From NCBI GenBank assembly GCA_009917805.1, contig RGES01000094.1, positions 1 through 5,603 of the forward strand: a stretch of DNA of 5,603 bases, in the 5' to 3' direction. Below are positions 1 through 5,231 of this stretch, piece after piece. The notes beneath the pieces were generated by a model. It saw nothing but the letters and a program-made list of their open reading frames with translations. It had not been told where the DNA came from and made no database searches. The translations under genes were made by a program, and so were the position numbers. The DNA comes from Verrucomicrobiota bacterium (GTDB lineage: Bacteria > Verrucomicrobiota > Verrucomicrobiia > Opitutales > UBA953). Positions within the stretch are counted from its first letter, which is position 1. Every line of letters starts with the position of its first letter.

Positions 1-240
1 CACTGCCCGGGCAGCATCCTCTTCTACGCCGCCGACCAGAAGATCGCCTTCACCGGCGATGCCATCTTCAAAGGGTCGGTCGGCCGGACCGACCTCCCGA
101 ACGGCGACTGGAACCAGCTCCTGGCCTCGATCCGCGCGCGCATCTACACCCTGCCGGACGACGTCGTGCTCCTGCCCGGACACGGCGGCCAGACCTCCGT
201 CGGCGTGGAGAAGAAGACCAATCCTTACGCCAAGCCCTGA
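1..240 (+). CDS. MBL-fold metallo-hydrolase (glyoxalase II-like), C-terminal part
   Basis: This is the last 79 codons of a gene whose start lies outside the window, read in frame 1 to the TGA at 238-240. The fragment opens with His-Cys-Pro-Gly-Ser, which fits the second half of the family's HTPGHxPGS metal-binding motif. It continues with TGDAIF (residues 18-23; Asp20 would be the metal-bridging aspartate), GRTDLPNGD (28-36), and LPGHGG (58-63; His61 would be a metal ligand) followed by TSVGVEKKTNP. This order is typical of the YcbL/glyoxalase II-like branch, small cytosolic hydrolases of about 205-215 residues that bind one or two metal ions. The family hydrolyses thioesters such as S-lactoylglutathione or related compounds. 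The substrate here cannot be read from the fragment. The next gene starts 4 bases later, which suggests co-transcription. The family call is secure; the exact enzyme is not. Confidence 0.92.
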   Translation, partial: HCPGSILFYAADQKIAFTGDAIFKGSVGRTDLPNGDWNQLLASIRARIYTLPDDVVLLPGHGGQTSVGVEKKTNPYAKP

Positions 241-244
241 GCCG

Positions 245-757
245 GTGCCGACCCCCTGCCCGTTCCTGCCGTCCTGCGGCCGCCCGCTCTCGTGGCGCGA
301 CCTCAACGCCTTGCGGGATGACCAAGGCCCGGAGCTGTATCGGCTATGCCTGGAATACGGGCAGCAGCTCTGGCTGGATGACCTGCCCGCGCGGGCGCTG
401 CTCGCGGTCGACCGGGCGCTGTATTGCGACGTCCCCGGCGACGCCGAGGTCCTGACCGAGTATCCGATGCCCTACCGGGCCATCGGATGGATGGTGAAGC
501 AGCCTAGCGATCACTTCGCTGGCAACGCTCGCGTCCATTACCAGCACCTCGCGGACCGTGTGCGCGGCGAACGGGCCGACCTCAAGAAGTGGCGAGCGTG
601 GGCCGCCTGGGCCGTGACGCGACACGTCCGACCGGACCTCTCCGGCGACCCCAAGCACGTGGTCATCGAACCCACGCACGCCGAGATCGAAGCCGGCCTG
701 CGGACCCATGGCGTCGACGGCGAGATCGCCGAATGGCATAAAGCCCTCAACGACTGA
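245..757 (+). CDS. Conserved-looking protein of unknown function, 170 aa, GTG start
   Basis: I do not recognise a named family. The frame is open upstream through the hydrolase gene, but that part reads as Arg/Ser/Pro-rich shadow sequence. Protein-like composition begins around 245, where a GTG is the only usable start. It lies 4 bases after the hydrolase stop, and no clear Shine-Dalgarno precedes it. The product is soluble-looking, with no signal peptide or membrane segment. It has two N-terminal cysteines (Cys5, Cys11) in a CPFLPSCGRPLSW context, two more at 35 and 61, and many Trp and Arg residues. The central part (about 15-65) looks helical. A stretch at about 74-100 (PMPYRAIGWMV, then HFAGNARVHYQHLADRV) looks like a conserved core, followed by a Trp/Ala helix (116-124). 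The cysteines could bind a metal, but they are not spaced like a standard zinc knuckle. The tight spacing suggests translational coupling to the hydrolase. Start and function are both uncertain. Confidence 0.75.
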   Translation: MPTPCPFLPSCGRPLSWRDLNALRDDQGPELYRLCLEYGQQLWLDDLPARALLAVDRALYCDVPGDAEVLTEYPMPYRAIGWMVKQPSDHFAGNARVHYQHLADRVRGERADLKKWRAWAAWAVTRHVRPDLSGDPKHVVIEPTHAEIEAGLRTHGVDGEIAEWHKALND

Positions 758-774
758 AGCTCCTTACTTTTTCC

Positions 775-1419
775 ATGAACCTCCACGCTGACCACTCCCT
801 CCGCATCGTCGTCGATGCGACCGACCTGCAATCGGGCCAGACAGGCGAACGGTCGCTGGAGCAGCGCAGCGCACCGACCGAGAGCCGTATCACCCTTCGC
901 TCGCTCAAGGCCGGCGAAGCTTGGACGCACGAAGGAGGCAAGTTGCTCGAAGTGCTCGTCGTCCGCGGCCGCCTGAGCCTCAACGGAGAGACCCTCGGCC
1001 CGGCCTCCTACGCGCGTCTCGCGCCCGGCGTACCGGCGTCCTTCGAGGCGACCGAAGCCAGCCTTGTCTACCTGAACGAACGGGCGCCGACGGAACCGGA
1101 AAAGGACTCCTATGCGCTCCGCGGCGAGGAACTCGACTGGCGCCAAGGCATGGTCCCCGGACTCAAGGTGACGTCCCTGCACCAAGGCCTGACGAAGCAT
1201 ACCGCCTTGGTGCGTTGGGCGCCCGAGACCCGTTTCAATCCGCACACCCACGTCGGCGGCGAAGAGATCCTCGTCCTCGAGGGCGACTTCCGCGACGAGC
1301 ATGGCAGCTACCCTGCCGGCACGTGGATCCGCAGCCCGCATATGAGCAATCACCGACCCTTCACCGGGCCGGAAGGCGCGACGATCCTCGTGAAGGTCGG
1401 CCACCTGGACGTGGCCTGA
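775..1419 (+). CDS. Two-domain cupin protein with ChrR-like zinc site
   Basis: This 214-residue protein contains two cupin barrels. The N-terminal half (about 35-100) has a degenerate cupin pattern (WTHEGGKLLEVLVVRGRLSL) without the metal histidines. The C-terminal half (about 125-210) has HTHVGGEEILVLEGDF and later SPHMSNHRP. His157, His159, Glu163 and His193 reproduce the spacing of the zinc ligands of the cupin domain of ChrR (His, His+2, Glu+6, His+36). In Rhodobacter ChrR that domain senses singlet-oxygen stress and is joined to an N-terminal domain that holds an ECF sigma factor. Here the sigma-binding zinc domain is absent and no sigma gene is adjacent, so an anti-sigma role is not supported. 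A metal-dependent dioxygenase-like or small-molecule-binding role is equally possible. The start is the ATG at 775, preceded by a pyrimidine-rich 17-base gap with no Shine-Dalgarno. The stop faces the stop of the opposing gene, 4 bases away. Confidence 0.87.
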   Translation: MNLHADHSLRIVVDATDLQSGQTGERSLEQRSAPTESRITLRSLKAGEAWTHEGGKLLEVLVVRGRLSLNGETLGPASYARLAPGVPASFEATEASLVYLNERAPTEPEKDSYALRGEELDWRQGMVPGLKVTSLHQGLTKHTALVRWAPETRFNPHTHVGGEEILVLEGDFRDEHGSYPAGTWIRSPHMSNHRPFTGPEGATILVKVGHLDVA

Positions 1420-1423
1420 ACCG

Positions 1424-2047
1424 TCACTTCGAGACGTCGAGGATCTCGGCCTCGAGCGAGATCGTCCGTCCGTTGCCTCCGCCGATGAGCGTCTTTTCAC
1501 CGGGCTTCACCATGATCGTCGTGTTGGAACGGTAGACGGCGACCTGCGGCGCGGGCGCGTCCAAAATGACCGCCTTGTGCAGCACCAGCTCGACCGACTG
1601 ACCGAGCCGGGACAACGTCAGCGCCTCGCGCTTCTCGTCGTAAGACTTCAGGGTCCAGCCGTCGTTGTCCTTCGTCAGCACGCCATGGAAGAACGGCAGG
1701 TTGCTCTTCGCGCGCGGCGCCGGCGCCGGGGCGGCCGGCGTCGCCGCCGGCGCGGACGTGGCCGCGGGCGGCGCCTCACGGGATTCCAGGTCCGCGTCCA
1801 AGGTAAGCGTGCCGTCCTTGTTGACCTTCGGGGTCACCGTGAAGACCACGCCTTCGTCGGCCGAACCGACGCGGATCGTCGTCTGCTTGCCATCGACCGT
1901 GATGACCGTCGGTTCGGCATAGACCTCCGGCTTGCCGTCCTTGTCGAGACGAGTGAAGGAGGCCTTCACCTTCAGGTGCGTCGGGACCGCTTCCTCGGCC
2001 GCGAAGGCCGACAGCGACGACAGGACGAACAGCAAAGCGCGCAGCAT
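1424..2047 (-). CDS. Secreted protein B with secretin-like module, paralogue of upstream gene
   Basis: The 207-residue product starts at the ATG at 2047-2045, 2 bases after the stop of gene A. A TTG two codons further upstream would overlap that stop and is less likely. A signal peptide is clear: a short basic start, a hydrophobic run, and probable cleavage after SLSAFA (residue 16). Residues 26-88 form a beta-rich module: a P-T-V-I-T-V-D-G-K stretch, IRVG (58-61), then GVVFTVTPKVNKDGTLTLD. This resembles the secretin-family pattern in which a 'P-x-V-x-V-x-x-G' strand is followed by 'V-x-P-x-V-x-x-D-G-x-x-x-L'. An Ala/Pro linker follows (91-113). A second module (117-205) carries GWTLKSYD (130-137), ELVLHK (153-158) and VKPGE (180-184), and matches the C-terminus of gene A. 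The protein is far too short for a secretin pore. An envelope role, such as a periplasmic accessory part of a secretion or pilus machine, is inference only. Confidence 0.82.
   Translation of the reverse strand: MLRALLFVLSSLSAFAAEEAVPTHLKVKASFTRLDKDGKPEVYAEPTVITVDGKQTTIRVGSADEGVVFTVTPKVNKDGTLTLDADLESREAPPAATSAPAATPAAPAPAPRAKSNLPFFHGVLTKDNDGWTLKSYDEKREALTLSRLGQSVELVLHKAVILDAPAPQVAVYRSNTTIMVKPGEKTLIGGGNGRTISLEAEILDVSK
1442..1463. repeat. Perfect 7-bp inverted repeat at the convergent gene junction
   Basis: GATCTCG (1442-1448) and CGAGATC (1457-1463) are perfect inverted copies around an 8-base loop. They begin 22 bases after the cupin stop and lie inside the 3' end of gene B. RNA from either strand could fold this stem. 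There is no T-run after it on either side, so it is not a standard intrinsic terminator, but it could stabilise 3' ends or help termination where two transcripts meet. The repeat may also be a chance product of the Glu/Leu codons there. Confidence 0.35.
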
Positions 2048-2049
2048 GC

Positions 2050-2784
2050 TCAACGGGCCACCGGCGTCGCCGAGACCGAAGCGCTGACCGAGACTTCCAG
2101 CCCGCCGACGCCGGGGACCTTGACGACTTCGCCCGGGCGCACGGTGACAACCGTGTTCAGTTCGCTGGCCGAGGCCTCGATCGAAGACTTGTAGAGGTGG
2201 AGTTCCTGGTGCGTGGCGCCCTGGCCGACGACGAGCAGTTCCTTCTCCTTGTCGTACGATTCCAAGGTCCAGCCATCGACATGAGCGCCGAGCTTATACC
2301 AGCGCCGACCGCCCTTGCTGTCCTGGATCGAGAAGAGCCCTTCCTTCGCGAGCACCGAGTAGAAGGTCAGCGTCCCGTCGTGGGACTTCGACTCGCGCTT
2401 GCGTTCACGCCCGGCCTGCTTCGGGTCGACCGGTTCGGCCTTGGCATTGATGACGACGCGTAGCGAGATGCTGACCATGCCGTCGGGTTGGACCGTAGGG
2501 GAGACGACGAGCTCCATGCCGCCCTGCGGCTGGCCTTTGGGATCCTTGGGGTCGGGCTTGCCGGCGACGGAGACGCGGGCTTCGGAGCCCGAGATGACCG
2601 ACACCGAAGGAGCCGACATGCTGTCGGACTTGCCGGTCTTCGGATCCAGATGGGAGACCGAAGTACGGACCGTGACCGTGGGCGGCGGCGCCGGCACCGG
2701 GGCGGGCACCTGGGCGCCCAAGGAGACGGCCAGCAGGGAGCCGACGGCGAGCAGGAGGAGACGGGGAGCCATGGGGGTCGGCAT
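2050..2784 (-). CDS. Secreted protein A with secretin-like module, paralogue of downstream gene
   Basis: The 244-residue product is chosen to start at the ATG at 2784-2782, because AAGGGA lies 9 bases upstream. An ATG at 2808 and one at 2772 are alternatives in the same frame. Residues 6-24 form a signal peptide (APRLLLLAVGSLLAVSLGA), with likely cleavage before QVPAP and then a Pro/Ala linker. Residues 37-112 form a beta module: SAPSVSVISGSEARVSVAG, then GGMELVVSPTVQPDGMVSISL, the same secretin-like pattern as in gene B. A basic, charged linker follows (about 113-137: RERKRESKS). The C-terminal module (138-235) has GWTLESYD (171-178), ELHLYKS (194-200) and VRPGEVVKVPG (215-225). Compared with B it carries about 20 extra residues around LFSIQDSKGGRRWYKLG. 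The gene lies 61 bases after fabF, with no convincing terminator between them. Function is unknown; the paralogy with B is clear by eye. Confidence 0.82.
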   Translation of the reverse strand: MPTPMAPRLLLLAVGSLLAVSLGAQVPAPVPAPPPTVTVRTSVSHLDPKTGKSDSMSAPSVSVISGSEARVSVAGKPDPKDPKGQPQGGMELVVSPTVQPDGMVSISLRVVINAKAEPVDPKQAGRERKRESKSHDGTLTFYSVLAKEGLFSIQDSKGGRRWYKLGAHVDGWTLESYDKEKELLVVGQGATHQELHLYKSSIEASASELNTVVTVRPGEVVKVPGVGGLEVSVSASVSATPVAR

Positions 2785-2792
2785 AGTTCTAT

Positions 2793-2798
2793 TTCCCT
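2793..2798 (-). promoter_or_regulatory. Shine-Dalgarno-like AAGGGA before gene A
   Basis: On the - strand AAGGGA is followed by 9 bases (AATAGAACT) and the ATG at 2784. It is the only reasonably good Shine-Dalgarno match upstream of a complete gene in this window, and it decides between three in-frame ATG codons. The spacing is slightly long, so confidence is moderate. Confidence 0.45.
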
Positions 2799-2845
2799 TA
2801 TACCCCATCGCGAGGCAAAAGGTTGCACCAGGGACCGCCGAAACC

Positions 2846-4099
2846 TCAGAGACGCTTGAAGATCAGCGAGGCGTTGTGTCCGCCGAAGCCGAGGTTGTTC
2901 GAGATCGCGACGTCCACCTTGCGGGCCTTCGCGACGTTCGGCGTGTAGTCGAGGTCGCAATCGGGATCCGGGTTCTCGTAATTGATGGTCGGCGGGATCA
3001 TGCCCGTGTGGATGGCCATCACGCAGGCGGCCGCCTCGACGCCGCCGGCGGCACCCAGGAGGTGGCCGGTCATGGACTTGGTCGAGGAGATCGAGATCTT
3101 GGGGGCGAGGTCGCCGAAGGTGCGCTTGATCGCGAGGGTCTCGCAGCGGTCGTTGATCGGGGTCGAGGTGCCGTGGGCGTTGATGTAACCCACTTCGGAC
3201 TTCTCGATGCCGGCCTCGGCGAGGGCGCGGTTGAGGCAGAGCGCGAGGCCCTTCCCTTCCTGGTCCTGGCCGGTGATGTGGTAGGCGTCGCAGGTGGCGC
3301 CGTAGCCGGCGAGCTCGCAATAGATGCGGGCGCCGCGGGCCTGGGCGTGCTCGAGGGACTCGATGACGAGGACGCCGGCGCCTTCGCCCATGACGAAGCC
3401 GTCGCGCAGCTTGTCGAACGGACGGGAAGCCTTCTCGGGCGTGTCGTTGAAGTCGGTCGACATCGCCTTCATGTTGCAGAAGCCGGCATAGCCGAGGCGC
3501 GTGATCGCGGCTTCGGAGCCGCCGGAAAGCATGATGTCGGCGTGGCCGTCGCGGATATGGCGAAGGGCTTCGCCGAGGGCGTGGGAGCCGGAGGCGCAGG
3601 CCGAGACGACGCCGAAGTTGACGGACTTCGCCTGGAACTCGATGGCCACGACGCCGGAGGCGATGTTGGCGATGAGCGAGGGGATCGTGAAAGGCGAGAC
3701 GCGCGAAGGGCCGCGCTCGATGAGGACGCGGGCCTGGTTCTCGATGGTCTCCATGCCGCCGATGCCCGAACCGATGATCACGCCGAAGCGCTCGGAATCG
3801 AGCTTGGTGACATCGACGCCGGCATCCTGGATCGCGAGACGGGAAGCGGCGACGGCGTACTGCGTGTAGCGGTCGTTACGCTTGGCCTCCTTGCCGTCCA
3901 TGTACTTGGCCGGATCGAAGTCCTTGACCTCCGCGCCGACCTTGGACGGGAAGTCCGTGGGGTCGAAGCGGGTGACACGACCGATGCCGGAACGGCCCTT
4001 GATCAGGGCGTCCCAGAAGGTCGCGTTATCGTGACCGAGGGCCGTCAGCGAGCCGATGCCCGTGACGACTACCCGGCGAGATTTGCGGTCGGAGCTCAA
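2846..4099 (-). CDS. fabF: 3-oxoacyl-[acyl-carrier-protein] synthase II (KAS II)
   Basis: FabF condenses malonyl-ACP with acyl-ACP and releases CO2, the elongation step of cytosolic type II fatty-acid synthesis. The product is 417 residues, close to the usual 410-415. It opens with RRVVVTGIGSLTALG. The active-site triad is complete: Cys168 in SACASGSHALGEA, His309 in NAHGTSTPINDRCET, and His346 in KSMTGHLLGAAGG. The C-terminus has the gating-loop motif GFGGHNASL (404-412), with His in place of the more usual Thr. The Cys-His-His set separates it from FabH (Cys-His-Asn). FabF is preferred over FabB by length and the STPINDRCE context. The start appears to be TTG at 4099-4097. There is no ATG or GTG between the acpP stop and the first beta strand, and only a weak AGG lies 9 bases upstream. 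The gene follows acpP after 32 bases, the widespread acpP-fabF order. Confidence 0.98.
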   Translation of the reverse strand: MSSDRKSRRVVVTGIGSLTALGHDNATFWDALIKGRSGIGRVTRFDPTDFPSKVGAEVKDFDPAKYMDGKEAKRNDRYTQYAVAASRLAIQDAGVDVTKLDSERFGVIIGSGIGGMETIENQARVLIERGPSRVSPFTIPSLIANIASGVVAIEFQAKSVNFGVVSACASGSHALGEALRHIRDGHADIMLSGGSEAAITRLGYAGFCNMKAMSTDFNDTPEKASRPFDKLRDGFVMGEGAGVLVIESLEHAQARGARIYCELAGYGATCDAYHITGQDQEGKGLALCLNRALAEAGIEKSEVGYINAHGTSTPINDRCETLAIKRTFGDLAPKISISSTKSMTGHLLGAAGGVEAAACVMAIHTGMIPPTINYENPDPDCDLDYTPNVAKARKVDVAISNNLGFGGHNASLIFKRL

Positions 4100-4131
4100 A
4101 GGGGCGGGCCTACGAGGAAAGCCCGGTCTGC

Positions 4132-4374
4132 TTACTTGGTGGCGTGGGCCTTGATGTGCTCGATGGCATCACCAAGGGTCTTGATACCGGCGGCCTTGTC
4201 TTCCGGGATCGTGATGCCGAACTCGTCTTCGAAAGCCATGATGATCTCGACGAGGTCAAGGGAGTCAGCCTTCAGGTCGCCCTGGAAGCTGGCACCGGGG
4301 GTGAGCTGCTCGGGGGTGACGGAGAGTTGCTTGACGATGATGTCCTTGACGCGCTGTTCGATGTTTTCGGGCAT
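4132..4374 (-). CDS. acpP: Acyl carrier protein
   Basis: This 80-residue acidic protein carries growing acyl chains on a 4'-phosphopantetheine arm during fatty-acid synthesis. The attachment serine is Ser38 in LKADSLDLVEIIMAFEDEFG, the near-invariant helix II signature. The flanking parts also fit the family: an N-terminal helix (IEQRVKDIIVKQL), a variable loop (LTPGASFQGDL), and ITIPEDKAAGIKTLGDAIEHI at the end. Length matches housekeeping AcpP (77-80). The ATG at 4374-4372 is the only sensible start. The 32 bases between fabG and acpP are A/C-rich on the coding strand, with no Shine-Dalgarno, so translation may rely on an unstructured leader or on coupling. Its position between fabG and fabF marks it as the primary-metabolism carrier protein rather than a polyketide one. 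Confidence 0.98.
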   Translation of the reverse strand: MPENIEQRVKDIIVKQLSVTPEQLTPGASFQGDLKADSLDLVEIIMAFEDEFGITIPEDKAAGIKTLGDAIEHIKAHATK

Positions 4375-4406
4375 AATAAAAGGGTGTTTTGGTAGGTTTT
4401 GGGGTG

Positions 4407-5150
4407 TCAGATAGCCATTCCTCCGTCAACCGAAAAGACCTGTCCGGTGATGTAACCCCCCTCTTCGGAGGCCAGATAATCGACCATGGCGGCGATGTCG
4501 TTGACTGAGCCAAATCGTCCCAGAGGGATGACGCTGAGGATCTTCTGCTTCACCTCTTCGGAGAGCTCGCCGGTCATGTCGGTGGTGATGAAGCCAGGAG
4601 CGACGGCGTTGGCGGTGATGGCGCGACCGGAGAGTTCGCGGGCGAGCGTCATGGTAAGTCCGTGCAGTCCGGCCTTGGCGGCGGCGTAGTTGGCCTGACC
4701 CGCGTTGCCCTGCACGCCGGTGACGGAGGAGATGCTGATGATGCGACCCCAGCGCTTCTTGGTCATCGGGCGCACGAGTCCCTTGGTCCAGTAGAACGCG
4801 GAGGAGAGATTGGTGGAGAGGACGTCGTTCCAGTCCTGCTCGGACATCGCCATGACGAGCTTGTCGCGGGTGATGCCGGCGTTGTTGACGAGGATCTCGA
4901 CGGCGCCGAATTCGGCGACGATCTGCTCGCAGGCCTTGGCGACCGCGGCGGCGTCGGAGACGTCGACCTGGTAGGCCTTGGCCTTCTGGCCCTTGGCGAG
5001 GATGTCGTTGGCCACCTGCACGCAGGTGTCCGACTTCGAGACGCAGAGGACGGTGTGGCCGTGGGAAGCGAGACGTTCCGCGATGGCCTTGCCGATGCCG
5101 CGACCGGCTCCGGTGACGAGGGCGACGCGAGGAGAGTGCGTGAGATGCAT
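4407..5150 (-). CDS. fabG: 3-oxoacyl-[acyl-carrier-protein] reductase
   Basis: FabG uses NADPH to reduce 3-ketoacyl-ACP to 3-hydroxyacyl-ACP, the first reduction of each elongation cycle. The 247-residue length is standard (244-248). It is a classical short-chain dehydrogenase/reductase. The nucleotide-binding TGAGRGIG is at 13-20 and NNAG at 89-92. The catalytic tetrad is Asn114, Ser142, Tyr155 and Lys159 (YAAAK). Arg133 and Arg176 occupy the positions of the two arginines that dock ACP in E. coli FabG. The end TGQVFSVDGGMAI is typical. These residues and the adjacent acpP and fabF distinguish it from a general SDR. The start is the ATG at 5150-5148, seven codons before the first beta strand, with no Shine-Dalgarno upstream. 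It is the first gene of the fab group; fabD and fabH are not in view. Confidence 0.97.
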   Translation of the reverse strand: MHLTHSPRVALVTGAGRGIGKAIAERLASHGHTVLCVSKSDTCVQVANDILAKGQKAKAYQVDVSDAAAVAKACEQIVAEFGAVEILVNNAGITRDKLVMAMSEQDWNDVLSTNLSSAFYWTKGLVRPMTKKRWGRIISISSVTGVQGNAGQANYAAAKAGLHGLTMTLARELSGRAITANAVAPGFITTDMTGELSEEVKQKILSVIPLGRFGSVNDIAAMVDYLASEEGGYITGQVFSVDGGMAI

Positions 5151-5156
5151 CGGGCT

Positions 5157-5187
5157 TTTATGTGCAAGGAAACCGGGCTGCTGGCAA
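5157..5187 (-). promoter_or_regulatory. Possible weak sigma-70-type promoter before fabG
   Basis: On the - strand TTGCCA (5187-5182) and CATAAA (5162-5157) resemble -35 and -10 boxes, separated by 19 bases, which is longer than the optimal 17. The -10 box ends only 6 bases before the fabG ATG, so a transcript from it would start at or next to the start codon. This is a weak match seen by eye in the only sizeable gap upstream of the fab genes. Confidence 0.2.
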
Positions 5188-5197
5188 GTGGCTAATG

Positions 5198-5224
5198 CCC
5201 CGCCGGCCGCGCCCTGCCCCGCCC
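5198..5224 (-). other. G-tract cluster (possible G-quadruplex) after cysJ stop
   Basis: Read on the - strand, four G-runs (3, 4, 3 and 4 guanines) lie just after the cysJ stop codon, with intervening loops of 1, 2 and 10 bases. The long third loop makes this a non-canonical quadruplex candidate. The run sits in the presumed 3' untranslated region of cysJ and upstream of fabG. In a GC-rich genome such runs can arise by chance. Confidence 0.3.
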
Positions 5225-5231
5225 TCCGCGC

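Noticed and set aside
59..244. An upstream in-frame extension of the 170-residue protein, starting at the ATG at 59
   Set aside because: This part lies inside the MBL hydrolase gene in another frame and reads as Arg/Ser/Pro/Thr shadow sequence. Protein-like composition begins only near 245.
538..1500. A 320-codon open frame on the - strand across the cupin gene
   Set aside because: It is Arg/Ser/Ala-rich with no recognisable motif, and it overlaps a cupin gene with an intact metal-ligand pattern on the other strand.
1424..2784. Calling genes A and B true secretins (GspD/PilQ)
   Set aside because: Secretins are usually several hundred residues with N-domains and a large beta-barrel. These proteins are 207 and 244 residues, and only a short motif stretch is similar.
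2785..2845. A possible terminator between fabF and gene A (GGTT...AACC followed by TTTT on the - strand)
   Set aside because: The stem is only 4 base pairs with a 17-base loop, too weak for an intrinsic terminator.
4100..4131. A GGGC...GCCC stem between acpP and fabF
   Set aside because: It has four base pairs, a long loop and no T-run, so it is not distinguishable from chance in GC-rich sequence.
4381..4404. A short T/G-rich near-repeat between fabG and acpP (GTTTTGG and GGTTTTGGGG)
   Set aside because: Two short imperfect units in a 32-base gap are not enough to call a repeat or an operator.
2399..4414. A 671-codon open frame on the + strand, antisense to gene A, fabF and acpP
   Set aside because: Over fabF it is in exact codon register with the real gene, so it stays open simply because fabF avoids TTA, CTA and TCA codons in a GC-rich genome. 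Its protein is Gly/Val/Asp/Glu-rich low-complexity with no domain, while the opposite strand encodes textbook FabF and AcpP.
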